Shown: positions 1-11,035 of the stretch, one piece after another
How positions within the stretch are numbered: the first letter of the stretch is position 1
Layout of the letters: the number at the start of each line of letters is the position of its first letter
DNA from: Datura wrightii
Lineage: Eukaryota; Streptophyta; Magnoliopsida; Solanales; Solanaceae
NCBI GenBank assembly: GCA_035772735.1
Contig: JASDFA010000007.1
Coordinates: forward strand, 81,107,501-81,171,500
Direction of reading: 5' to 3'
Length of the DNA stretch: 64,000 nucleotides
Made by a program: the position numbers and the translations under genes
The notes under the pieces: generated by a model
Seen by the model: the letters and a program-made list of their open reading frames with translations, nothing else
The model's database searches: none
What the model was told of the DNA's origin: nothing

Positions 1-540
1 CGCTAACAAGACTTTGTAGCCTAGTAGGACTCATGAGAACAAGATCTTGAAAGAGGTGAATGTCGTATCGCCTATAGAAGGACCGAAAACTCCTTGGAAC
101 TACCAAGAACCTCTACTCCCATATCAAGTGCCTCTATTTCATTCTCCCGCACCAACATACAATCACGCAATGTCGTTCTGTATCCCTGCTGCTTATCCTA
201 TTCGTAATGTGCAACCTACATATATTCAGCTTCCTCCACCCGCATTTCAAAGGCCACCAGTTATCAAAATCCTCCAAATCAACAATCTCTCCTACCTGTG
301 AGATCCCGAGCAAATTCATCTAAGAAATATACTCCTTTGGGTGAGCCTTTAACCTAATTGTATGAGCGAATAAAGGTTGTCGGCTATATCACTCCGATTC
401 CTGCAATAGTGATGGAGACACACACGAAATGGCTCAATCATAATAAGATTTGCGATTATCATTCATGGATGAGAGGAAATATCACAGAAGAGTGTCGAGC
501 TTTGAAAGAAAAGATTCAAGCACTTTTGGTGCCAAAGTGA
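1..540 (+). pseudogene. Tat/Ogre-like Ty3/gypsy gag C-terminal remnant (partial, frameshifted)
   Basis: The reading frame is open at the left edge and is proline/tyrosine-rich from 47 to 301. It then shifts frame and continues at 358-540, ending KEKIQALLVPK. The second part holds the diagnostic block C-x-YH-x4-G-x(4)-EECRALKEKIQ, a degenerate form of the zinc-knuckle-like segment at the end of gag in Tat/Ogre-type plant elements. In the family this part packages element RNA. One frameshift and an in-frame TAA near 355-357 separate the pieces, so no protein is expected. No protease or polymerase follows; the next 2.4 kb is a repeat-rich untranslated region leading to an LTR at 2924. The source was therefore either a non-autonomous derivative or one that lost pol. 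The lineage call rests on this short block and on the LTR downstream. Confidence 0.7.
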
Positions 541-622
541 TCCACCCGAAATGAAAGTTGATGCCTGTTACTCTCAATTTGATTTGCTCCTTTATTTGAA
601 AGTTTTTCACTAGTTGTATTTT

Positions 623-666
623 GAACTACGTTGGACTTGATTCCCGTTTAAGAGGGATATGTAGGC
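623..666 (+). other. Tat/Ogre stem-loop motif, copy 1
   Basis: The sequence begins GAACTACGTTGGACTTGATT and ends GGGATATGTAGGC. The ends CTACGT and ATGTAG are inverted repeats (one G-T pair) about 30 bases apart. The same motif recurs at 2738-2782 and 7046-7085 and, in reverse orientation, in the 95-bp array at 22231-22716. Confidence 0.7.
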
Positions 667-724
667 ACCCTTATGGGGTTTGGTCTATACCTTCATAAAA
701 TTTCCTTTCCTTTTTCCTTTACCA

Positions 725-900
725 ACTGGGGCAGAATTTTTGAGAGGATCTCAAAAATTCCATGGATCAAGATTTTCCACATAACTAGGGCAGAATTTTT
801 GAGGGGACCTCAAATATTCACGACTTTACGTCATTTGCAAAAGAAGTCTACGTCATGTTCTACACTGGGGCAGAAATTTTAGAAGGATCTCAAAATTTCA
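725..900 (+). repeat. Three-copy hairpin repeat (GGGGCAGAATTTTTGAG family)
   Basis: Copies begin near 725, 785 and 864. Each has the form GGGGCAG followed by an inverted repeat. In the first the arms are AATTTTTGAG and CTCAAAAATT, a perfect 10-bp stem around AGGAT. In the second GAGG pairs with CCTC. The third is degenerate (TTTTAGA / TCTCAAAA). Confidence 0.8.
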
Positions 901-1165
901 TCAAGACTAAGTTAAGCCAAGGAATTGATTCTCCAAAAAGGCGTCTATGGAAGGACGTGACATCCAGTCTGATCATCAAGCTCATGAGATTGAAATAGCA
1001 ACATACGAATAGAGGAACAAATCAACCTTCCCCCTTTTTAATCTTATGATTTTTTCTTTGAGCACAAGAGCAACAGGTACCAAATTTGCAATTATTCTAT
1101 ATATCATCTGGATTTACGAAGGTATTCATTATCAACTGCAATGCTAAACTACTTGAAGTTCGTCC

Positions 1166-1850
1166 ATGAACAGGGTTAAGTGCTACCCTCTTAGTAAGTT
1201 ACTCAAAGACGAACATTGTTTATTTGAAGCTAAGCATTAATACTTTGATTTCTGAATGGGTTAAGCACTACCCTCCTTTTTTTAAGGGCTAAGCATTGTC
1301 CTATGGGTTAAGCACTACCTTAAATGTTTCTTTAAGGACTAAGAATTGTCCTATGGATTAAGAACTAGCCTAAATTTTTATGGGCTAAGAATTGTCCTAC
1401 GGGTTAAGCACTACCCTAAATATTTCTTTAAGGACTAAGCATTGTCCTATGGGTTAAGCACTACCCTAAATTTTATAGGCTAAGCATTGTCCTACAGTTA
1501 AGCACTACCCTAAACATTTTCTAAGGACTAAGCATTATTCTATGGGTTAAGCACTACCCTAAATTTTATAGGCTAAGCATTGTCCTACGGTTAAGCACGA
1601 CCCTAAATATTTCTTTAAGGACTAAGCATTGTCCATGGGTTAAGCACTACCCTCCAATCTTTTAAGGACTAAGCATTGTCCTACGGGTTAAGCATTACCC
1701 TCCAATCTTTTAAGTCTAAGCATTATCCTACGAATTAAGCACTACCCTCCAATCTTTTAAGAACTAAACATTGTTTTATGGGTTAAGCACTACCCTCTGA
1801 TTTTTAAAGTCTAAGCATTGCCTTCTAAATTTTGATTGGATTAAGCACTT
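1166..1850 (+). repeat. Minisatellite of alternating GGGT..ACCC and GGAC..GTCC hairpins
   Basis: About ten units alternate two half-repeats, GGGTTAAGCACTACCC and GGACTAAGCATTGTCC, joined by short AT-rich linkers (total period roughly 70-80 bp). Both halves share the core TAAGCAYT and differ in a 4-bp stem that stays complementary (GGGT/ACCC against GGAC/GTCC). Isolated further copies lie at about 2114-2185 and 2359-2445. The array sits in the 3' UTR of the Tat/Ogre-like element. Confidence 0.85.
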
Positions 1851-2737
1851 TCATTTCAAATTTATTCGAGCTAATCGTTAATTTTGTAAAATATTATCCC
1901 ATGATTATTGACTAATTGCTTTTATCTAGTATTTTAAAGTTGCAGGCTACTCAAGTTACTCCCGTGATATCTAATCAAGCTACTACTTTCAAGCTTCTAT
2001 GTTGTTTTGCCGCTCTTATGCTAATCTCAAACTTTCAAGCTACTCTCAAGTTATTTTTCTTCAAACTACTGTTTTACTACTATTATTGTGCTATTTCCAT
2101 TCTTTGATTTTTTGATGGGTTAAGCACCACCCTCCAATTTTGCAAGGACTAAGCGTTGTCTATGGGTTAAGCACTACCCTCAGTTTTAAGTTTGCAGGCT
2201 ACTATTGCATTATTCTTGAGATATTGAATCAAGTCACTATCAGGCTACTTTCAAGCTCCCATGCTCTTTGCTATTCTTATGCTACTCTCAAGCTTCAAGC
2301 CACTGTTTGCTCCTTTTAACCTATTATCGTGCTACTCTCACCATTCTTGTGATTTTTGGATGGGTCAAGCATTACCCTCCAAACTTTTAAAGGCTAAGCA
2401 TGGTCCTACTGTTTTAACGTTGTTTGGGTTAAGCACTACCCTCCCAAAATTATCTGAGCTACTCTTTGTTTTTGAAATCTATATGTTAATTACCTCTGCT
2501 CGTCATTATTTATTTAGTTATTCACTCTCCAGCTTTACCGTTTTTCATCGCATAGTAGAAGCAATTTTCGTTTTCATCTCGCTTTTACCTTTCAAATTAA
2601 CCCTCATGCTGAAATCACCACGTTTGATACGAAATTAATAATTTTGTCTATCTCCTCATCATTTCATACTTCTTTTGCTCTTTAATCGAACTCATATTAT
2701 GAATTTTCTTTAAGCATCTTGTTCATCCTTAAATCTA

Positions 2738-2782
2738 GAACTACACACGGCCTGATTCTTGTGAAACCCGAGATATGTAGGC
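2738..2782 (+). other. Tat/Ogre stem-loop motif, copy 2
   Basis: GAACTACACACGGCCTGATT at the left and GAGATATGTAGGC at the right. Five of six stem positions pair. It lies about 140 bp upstream of the 3' LTR. Confidence 0.7.
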
Positions 2783-2906
2783 GACTTGATTCTGAAGTCT
2801 AGGCCGCAATATCTTCATCCAGCCCCACCAAAAATTTTTCTTTTGGTCGAAAAAAATTGGCTACTCAGTCAACGTTCTTTGCTCGACAATTCATCCTTCA
2901 TTCTCA

Positions 2907-2923
2907 GGCAAAGAAGGGGCAGT
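2907..2923 (+). promoter_or_regulatory. Polypurine tract (plus-strand primer site) of the Tat/Ogre-like element
   Basis: The purine-rich run GGCAAAGAAGGGGCAG lies directly before the LTR start TGTTGACGCCC. This is the expected place for the RNase H-resistant primer of plus-strand DNA synthesis. Confidence 0.7.
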
Positions 2924-5900
2924 TGTTGACGCCCAATTTTGACCTCCATATGCCCCGTCTAAGCTTCTTAATAATATATATGTGCGTATTTAAAAATTAC
3001 CTCTCTTACGAAATTGTTTAGTTCGCTTTCATAATATTTTAATAATTAATTTTACATAATAATTTCAAAATATAATTTTTTAAAATGTCTATTTACATTT
3101 TTACTTTCAATTTACTAGTTTTCTAATGTTATGTAATTATGTCATATATAATATATTGCATATTAATATAGATGCATACATAATTTCGATTAAATAGGCT
3201 TTTATCTTAAAATATATATTTTTACTTAAATATTTACATAATAATATTTGTATAATTCTACTTGATTTTTATAAATTATCTATATTAATAATAATATTTA
3301 TATCTTTTATTTGTAAATTAAACTGTTATATTATCTATTATTAAATTATTCATAAGTGTAGTATTTTTATTAATTTAATAGCAGCTTTCATCCAATTTAT
3401 TTAAAATCTAGCCACTTTCTACTTAATTAATGCCAATTATAGCCATTTGATCAAATTCTTGCTATTACTTAAATTCAAATTCAGCCTTAAATTAATTCCT
3501 AGCCATTTAGTTACCCGCGACCCACTTAACTATCCGTAAACCAACCCATCTGTCCCAGAATCAATCCTGGTCCTCCATCTCATTTAATCTAATGGCTGAG
3601 ATGAAACCCTAACTTATTTTCCTTATTCATCAATATACCCCCCCCCCCAAACCCTAAAAACACTTATTCATTTTTTCACTCATCCTCTCATTTCTACCCT
3701 CACAGTCACTGCTCATCCTTCTCTCCTCTCCGCCTCGCAAACACACGCAACTCCCCATACTCCCCTCTGCTGTTTCGTCCGTCGGCGTAAACCAATCAGC
3801 CGCCAGACCTCCCTCTCTTTCCCTCTCCTCGTCTCTCCTCTTTCCCGCCTACTAGCGTCTTAGCTCCAGTCAGTGAACATCCGACGAGAAGGCTACCATC
3901 CATCGCCTTCTCTAGTTCCGTCCAGCAGCCACCATTTCCGGTCAGACCTCACAGGTCCCGTCTCCCTTCTTCTCTCCAAAATCAACAGAATCACAGACCC
4001 TCATCACCTTTCATTAACCACAGATAAACCAATGACCATCGAAACCACCACGAACCAGACCTCGCGCACTCTTGTCCAACCGCACAGCCTCCACTTCCTT
4101 TCTGTTAAGCCGTCGAAACCCTAAACCAGATCCGAACCCAATTTACTCAATATATGATGGGTTATTACGAATCCATTTTCTTCATGATCTATTGATATTT
4201 TTACTTATTTATTGCTTGATTGTTTATCTCTCTGTCTCTCTATTTAATTCCCTATTGGTCTAGTTTGAGTTTCATGTCTTGGTTGTGTGGAAAAGCTTTA
4301 AGTTCATGTTGACCCTAATACACGAATTAGTTATCTATATTGTGATCATACTCTGGATATAAACACATGCCTATATATTTCAAAATATGAGCATTTGTCT
4401 ATTCTTGGTATACTCGGATAATCTTGAATGATTGTTGGCCTTCCTTGGTTAATTTGATTTCTTGGCGAACCTTCTATATGTTGAGTATGGAATTTGAGAC
4501 ACTTTCTATGATAACGTTACACGTGTTTGGTTTTATTATTTGAGAATGTGCATTTATGGTCATCTATTTTTATTTATTTCCTCATCCGATCAAGCTTGAC
4601 ATCATCTTTACACATCAATTATGGTAGCTTTATTTATCATTAGTACTTACTGTATTTGGGTAAAGTTTGGATTTGTTGTATATCATATGTATATCATACT
4701 AATCTTATCGCTTAGACAACTTTTCTTACTAGCCTATTTGGTAAATTTTGATCGCGCTGAGAGATATGCTTCCTTTTAATATTGAATCGAATTCTTGACA
4801 GCTCTTATGTGATTTAGAATTTCATTCTTGCATAATCGTGACAAGTGTTCCATATTTAATTTATTTTCCTTTTTTACTAGTCAATATATATAATATGTGA
4901 TTCTTATATTTCTGAATTATTTTGTAATAATTGAATTCTCTAAGATTTTTATTTTTCTTTTATAATATGTACCCACTTATGATAGTTTAATATTTATTTT
5001 CCCCTTTATGCTCATAATTGTGGTAACCTTGCTATGACTTATTTAATTAAAGAAAGTAATCAATTAATTTTGATTCTGCCTAGCTTGATTTTTATAAGGG
5101 ATTATTCTCTTTCTATTGCTTATTCGTATCAAGTTGTCATTAGTTGATATATTTGTTTTAAGGAAAGTTATGTGATTAACTTCTTTCCTTCCTTAATGAT
5201 TTTGAATATGTAGCACTGTGAATTTCATTTAGTCTTATTTATTAATTAAGGAAGATATCTCTTGATTGATTCTTAAAATTATTTCCTTTCCCTTTATTTT
5301 ATCTTTTATTGTTGGGTTTCCCCTACTATTTAAAGAGCCTTCCTCCTCCTCTTTATTCATTCGAACCTTTTGAAAGAAAACTGAAATATTTTATTCTTAG
5401 CATTGCTTTGCTTTTTTTTTTTCTCTTTATATATTTCCCCCTAACCCACCTCAACACTAGCACTGCTCGGAGCTCTTGAGGTTCTCGTGATCTTGATGTG
5501 TTGTGGTTTGAAAATATTAATTGTGGAAAGACTGCTCGAATTATTGATTCTCGATATTTGCCGAATTTGTCGTTAACTGGTCAGTCTATTCTAACGCCTG
5601 TTTAGTTTTCTACCACAGTGTGCATATGCTTGTAACTTTGTCCAAATGCTCTATTAATTAATTAAAATGTGCATGTATTGTATAGTAGCAATTTTTTTTT
5701 ATGTAATAGGTTTTCCTTAAATTGAGAAGAAGAGTTACCAGGATGGAATGGGCTATAAACTTAGCTATTTCAATTTGTTTCAGATGATTTGATGTTTCAT
5801 TTGTTTATTTTATTCAACATGTAATAATGTAATTGAACAATGATAATAGTGGAAGGGTTTTCTTATGGAGGGCGGGGATATTACTTTTCTCTTCTGCTTG

Positions 5901-5924
5901 TTTAACTGTGAAGCTCATAGTAGA

Positions 5925-6665
5925 AATCATGCCTATAGGATCTTATAACGTATGCAATGCTAGACATCATGCCTGTAGGATTTCAATAATAACCCATTAG
6001 ATATCATGCCCATAGGATCTCAATAACGCATGATCATTAACTATGTCTATAGGAATAACATTAATTTGATTTTCTGCTAGAAATCATGAACTATAGGATC
6101 GTTCAAATTCAGAGTTAGGATTCTTTCATTTACTGTTAGGTTATCCTATAAATGTTAAGGTATAATCTGTTTCATGTCTGTAAGAATGACCTGAGATTTA
6201 TGTTGTTTTGCCGATTAGATAATATAGCTAACTGGACAACTGTAATATTTCATGTTTATTAGAGAATCTGCCTGTATGTTCTTGATACACCAATTGATAT
6301 CTTTTGAGTAAAAATCACGCCTGTAATTTACCCGCATTAGCATGTTTAATTATCCGCCACTATAAAATTTTCCTATAGGATCATTTCATATGCCATAATA
6401 TAGTTGAAATCATGTTAGCAGTATTCGTTTACATGTCATAGCTATCATGCCATAGGATTAATATGAAATTAATTATCGCTACTAGAAATCATATTTATAG
6501 GAATTAAAGTAATCTTATTTGAACCTTTTGATGATATGAAGCAATTAATTCGCAATGCATAGAGAATCGCATATTGACTTGCTTAAATTATACAATGAAG
6601 TTAATTATGTGTTGCATACTTAAATCTGATCCCTTTTTGCATTCGATATCATGTTCATAGGATCT
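5925..6665 (+). repeat. Dispersed ATCATGCCTATAGGATC short repeat within the LTR
   Basis: At least nine variants of ATCATGCCTATAGGATC occur at irregular 30-150 bp spacing (e.g. about 5928, 5966, 6002, 6040, 6084, 6367, 6440, 6486, 6650). The core CCTATAGG is palindromic. The spacing is not regular enough for a simple tandem array. Confidence 0.75.
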
Positions 6666-7045
6666 TCCTGCACTCTTCTCAAAATAGGTTTTCCATAACT
6701 TGTTCTAATAGAGGCATATTTTGAGAACCTTTATATGCTAGTTGTTTTTTTTACTTGACGTTTAATCATTGTTTAAATAGCCCTAAGGTTTCTAGACCCA
6801 AAGTCCAAACTAGTTGTCCAATGCCTCTTAGACATTAGGCTTGGGACAGGTAGGCAAATACTAGGATGCTAGTCTTCTTCGCCTAGAAACGCTTTAGGGT
6901 TAATAATCAATTAATTAGGTGGATAGATGGGATATGATAGTCTTTGCTTGCTGAATAATACGAGCAATCTAAATGGTTGCGAAGTATTATTTAAGTTGCA
7001 CGGGATGATCCCTTTAGGCTAAAATTACCCCTCCCTGTAAGCGTA

Positions 7046-7085
7046 GAACTGCGTCTGGCCTGATTCTCCTCGGGGATATGTAGGC
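7046..7085 (+). other. Tat/Ogre stem-loop motif, copy 3 (inside the LTR)
   Basis: GAACTGCGTCTGGCCTGATT at the left and GGGGATATGTAGGC at the right. CTGCGT pairs with ATGTAG using two G-T pairs. Confidence 0.7.
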
Positions 7086-7561
7086 GCTTCTATGAGGTCG
7101 GCCCCTTAGTTTTAAAATTCATATATTTTTTTATTATATTTTTGTGTTTATTTGTCAATGTCTATTATGGTAATTTTGGTATTTATAACATGATGTTTTT
7201 GGTTTGCTTTCTCAAGTAAATTGTCAATCGTTGTAACTTTTTGGAAAATAATATAACAATCGTTAAATACATTTGTTCCACTTTCTTTCTTCTTGTTTGT
7301 CTATTTTTTCTTTCTTTATTTTTTGTTTATCAATCTAGTTTATATTTAAATAACTTAAGTTAAAATCAATCATTGTTTGATTACTAGTTAACCTCCCCAC
7401 ATAATAATGAATCTAGAAGGGACCCACATTTGGGGACCTCGAAAGGTGCCTAACTCCTTCCTTTCAAGGTAACCTGAACCCTTACCCGACTCTGGTAACC
7501 TAGGCTAGTTAAGTAGACTTTTAATTTAGTATAGTGCCCTAACGCGCCATAATCCGTTAGA

Positions 7562-7570
7562 TGGCGACTC
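7562..7570 (+). promoter_or_regulatory. PBS-like site TGGCGACTC
   Basis: TGGCGACTC is the start of the tRNA-primer binding site found after the 5' LTR in many Tat/Ogre elements. The rest of the site is not conserved here. It is followed by CCCGTTTTTCGCGAGG at about 7612, typical of the leader of these elements. Confidence 0.45.
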
Positions 7571-7679
7571 TTCTTTCAAATTAATCATTCAAGAGCTGTT
7601 ACCTGTTGAGTCCCGTTTTTCGCGAGGAAAATGGGGCACGACCGTGCGCTCTCTTGTAGTGCTCCCCTGGCCCCTCGAG

Positions 7680-8600
7680 CATGACGCCCTACTCATCTAA
7701 TCATGTCTGGGTTTGGATAGGATACTGGCCGATGACGGTGCTGGGGCTGATGACCTCTGCTGAAATTGAGGGCGATGACAATGCTGGGGCCACCAGATCT
7801 CTGTTGGGTAAACCCAACGCTGCCCATCCTAGCCTTCTTGGCCTCCCTCTCCCTTTCCCTCTCCCTCATCTACACCACCTCCATCTGATGGGCATACAAA
7901 ACTAGTTGGGAGAAGTCAATGCCCTGATGTAGCATGGTAGTCTTGTGATCCTTAACCAAGTAATTTGCCATTCACAAATATGCTCACTCGAGCCCTATGA
8001 TCGGCCACCATCTCCGGCGCATATTTGGATAGCCGAGTGAACTCTAGAGCATACTCCTGGACGTCATGTTGTCTGTTTCAAATTCACAAACTCAACCACC
8101 TTGATATCCCTCATCTCCTGGAGAAAGAATCAATCTAAGAATGCGGTGAGAAACTCATCCCAACCAATAGGACTCGCTCCAACTCCCCGGCTATCCTTCC
8201 ACTGCCTATACCATATGTGAGCTATCCTCTTCAACTTATAGGAGGCTACGTATGTGCTCTCCTCTCATGTCACTCCTATAATCTGAGTGATCATTTGGAT
8301 TTGCTTAATGAACTCATATGGGTCCTCATCCACTCTCGACCCAAGGAACTCAGGTGGGTTCATCCTGAGGAAGTTCCTAACTCTAGCCGTCGATGTGTTC
8401 CGATTCTAAAGAATATGAGCCACTTCTTATTGATTAACTTGAGCGGTCAAAGCCTATGCCAACATCTGAATAATGGCCCTAAACTCAGCATGGGCAACCT
8501 GCTCTGGCACGAGATCCGCTGGGGCTAGTGAGGCTTGCTGATGCCCACCTCCATTGACATCACCATGGCATTTCCCATTTCAGTTTCTTCTTCCATTAAT
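7680..8600 (-). pseudogene. Tekay/Del-like chromovirus gag remnant
   Basis: Read on the minus strand, the sequence gives gag segments including FLRMNPPEFLGSRVDEDPYE (around 8370-8310), then IAHIWYRQWKD and GWDEFLTAF, then LVLYAHQMEVV near 7900 and a basic R/E-rich tract running to about 7680. These match, in order, the capsid-region blocks of chromovirus gag. Several stops and frameshifts break the frame, so it is not functional. Its 5' side is the PBS at 8814-8825 and an LTR at 8830-11019. Its 3' side ends abruptly against Tat/Ogre leader sequence near 7640-7680, so protease and pol are lost. Confidence 0.75.
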
Positions 8601-8813
8601 TTAGTGTGGAGGCATGATTCGGCAAATGCGTAAAGCTAGATTTAGAGGAATAGAGAGTGTTTAACTCATAGACGATATAGAATCATGAAAGAAGGGATAT
8701 TTCCTAAAAACGTCTTGTAGCCTCTTCATCATAAGTGTGGCGCGCTTCACACCCATGAAAAAGGCTCTACTTAATGCGGCTTTCAGACACCATAGGACAC
8801 TTCAAAACCTAAT

Positions 8814-8825
8814 GCTCTGATACCA
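8814..8825 (-). promoter_or_regulatory. tRNA-iMet primer binding site of the minus-strand chromovirus
   Basis: The minus strand reads TGGTATCAGAGC, the site complementary to the 3' end of initiator tRNA-Met, a few bases inside the LTR at 8830. Confidence 0.85.
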
Positions 8826-8829
8826 ACTT

Positions 8830-11019
8830 TGTCACGGCCTGAGCTAAGACCCCGGACCAAGCTACGGCACCTAGAGCCACGAATGACCCCAAGTCGACCC
8901 ATAGAATAATCATATAAATTCAAGAGCATAACTAAAAAGCGGAAATCAACCATATCATGAATACATCAGAAGTATGAAAATAAGAACTCATAAGGATATG
9001 AACAGTCAACACTCGACAAAAAACTAAACAACTACATAATGTCTAAAGAAGCCTCTAACTATCTGATGAGCTGATGGGACAACATCTCCAACAAACTCTA
9101 CAAAAGTATCTAACTAAAATAACATAAACAACCAACTAAACTGAATGCCCTTAAAAGATGAGGATTCACCAACACTGGCTAAACTAGACTGATACGGAAG
9201 CAGGACTAATGGCACGGCTGAGTCTGATCTCTCAGACCTATATCATGAAATGATACAGTAGAGAGTATGCGGTCAGTACTTAAAATGTACTGAGTATGCA
9301 GTTTAAGTAAAAAGGACAATAAAAATATATAAGAGTAGAGGGGAGTATAACATTTCTGAAATTATGCATTTGAAATCATAACTTAAACATGAGGCTCAAG
9401 GCTTTCAAACTATTTGTAAATGGTCATAATCGTAATCATAAAAAAGCTTTGTAAATCATATCTTGAGACAAAACATCATAACATGATCATGCATAAACAT
9501 AAGGAACAATGGAAGATTCTTATAACTGACATACCCCATATGAACATACATGGAGCCCGACCTGTAAACCCTTAGTCGGGAGGGTGTTCGTACATTGCCA
9601 AGGGTAGAACCATAAGAAAAGGCATGATATCACTCATGAAAGACCTATACGGGCAAAGGGGAAATATTCTCAAGGAAGACCCCATCATGGCTGCGTTGGC
9701 ATGTAATTTTGAGACTCGAGATATGCTTAGACCCCTGTCTACTCGGTGTTAAATACTACAAACATATATAGTTCTCATATAGTGGTAGGGAAAACATGCA
9801 TGAGGTTCATGGGCTAGTTTAAATCTTGATAATAATAAATATGCTTGAAATATATGAACTAGTCATGAAATAGGACCCGTGAGTCGGCCATAATAATAAT
9901 GGTAAAATCATGAGAGAAATTATACATACTTGACAAAATCCCCATACTTAATTTCATAAATTCACGAGGGATACTTTTAGGAAATCATACATCATAACTA
10001 TAAATCATGAATTAGGGCTTGAGAGAGATAAATTTTTTTAAGAGGATCAAAGAAATTCATAAGAAGGAATGTAGCCCTAAAATTTCATAATCATGCATGA
10101 ATCATAAGATATCATAATTTCATGAATACTTGAAGAGATCATAAACCCTATCATGGAGATCATATTTTCATATCAAATCAGGTCTACCCATAAAGGAATC
10201 ATGAACAAATTTCAAAATTCAACATAAAATCATAAATTTTGGAATTAGGGCTTTGGGGAATTTGAGTGATCATACTTTGAATTGAAGAGGGGACATGAGG
10301 TCAAAAGGAACTCTCATTGATAGACCTACATTCCTAAATTGATCAATCTCCAACTAAATTTGAAACCCCACTTGACTCTAGAAGAAACTTGAAGAAGAAA
10401 CCTAGGAATTTCTTGAGAGCCTTGAGGGAATTGATTCTTCAATTGAAAGTGTTAGGAGGATAATAAGTTACTTAGGGTGAATAATAATATCCTTAAAACA
10501 TTATTTGCCATGCTTAAAACGACATAGTATATGAGTTAAAAGCGTGGGAGATTACAAAATTACCTTTGAAAATTGGGCAGAATTTCCACAACTGGGCACC
10601 CCGACGGTACTCGTGATGGGCCATCACACCCCCAATGGTCCATCATTCTTGTCGTCGCTCTAAACCAGTGAGGTAAGCCAAAATCTTCCGTAGAAGGTAT
10701 AAGTGACGGAGCATCACTACTCCGACGGTCCGTCAGGTTTATTGTCACCCCCGAGTCCAAAAATCTTCCCTTCGACGGCTCAACCGATGGTCCATTGCTG
10801 GTTTGACAGCTGTCATAAGCACTGCCAGGTCCATGACAGGACGTCAGCTACGTTGTCAAACCTGAGCATCACCAGTGATGGCCCGTCGCCTTCCTGATGA
10901 CCGTCACTTGCACCGTCAGGGACGTGATGGGCCGTCAATCACGCCTTCAATCCCTGCACCAGACTTACAATTTCAGTTATTTTCCTTCATTAATATATTC
11001 TGGGGTTTAAGGTGTTACA
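8830..11019 (-). repeat. 5' LTR of a truncated Tekay/Del-like element
   Basis: On + it begins TGTCACGGCC and ends GGTGTTACA; read on the minus strand this is TGTAACACC to GGCCGTGACA, the usual chromovirus LTR termini. Length is 2190 bp. The U3 side (10590-10960 on +) is packed with GATGG-NCC-RTC type short palindromes. No partner LTR is present. Confidence 0.8.
10590..10960. repeat. Cluster of GATGG/CCRTC palindromes in the U3 region
   Basis: Variants such as GTGATGGGCCATCAC, CCGACGGTCCGTCAG and GTGATGGGCCGTC occur about ten times in 370 bp, mixed orientation, many containing CpG. Confidence 0.75.
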
Positions 11020-11035
11020 AGAATTATATTCATAG

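Larger units (their letters stand above)
541..2906 (+). other. Hypervariable 3' untranslated region of the Tat/Ogre-like element
   Basis: There is no coding sequence. The stretch holds three kinds of structured repeat (725-900, 1166-1850 with satellites to 2445, and stem-loop motifs at 623-666 and 2738-2782) and ends at a polypurine tract. Tandem repeats between the last ORF and the 3' LTR are a known property of Tat/Ogre-lineage elements and a source of plant satellites. The AT-rich sequence between the repeats shows nothing else recognisable. Confidence 0.65.
2924..7557 (+). repeat. Long LTR of a Tat/Ogre-like retrotransposon
   Basis: It starts TGTTGACGCCCAATTTTGAC, a terminal sequence typical of Tat/Ogre-type elements in Solanaceae, and follows a polypurine tract. 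The right limit is set by a TGGCGACTC PBS-like site at 7562, giving about 4.6 kb, long but normal for this lineage. The interior holds a C-run at about 3639-3648, a pyrimidine-rich segment at 3660-3860, a possible TATA-like TATTTAAAG near 5325-5335, a dispersed short repeat at 5925-6665 and the stem-loop motif at 7046. Several 60-120 codon open frames inside show no recognisable domain and I treat them as chance. No second LTR copy exists in the window, so the exact right end is inferred. Confidence 0.6.

Noticed and set aside
1166..1850. CRISPR-like array
   Set aside because: Spacers are not unique sequences of constant length and the context is plant retrotransposon; it is a minisatellite.
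3873..4263. Serine/proline-rich open frames inside the Tat/Ogre LTR
   Set aside because: The sequence is pyrimidine-rich and resembles a 5' leader; no domain or homologous second copy to test for constraint.
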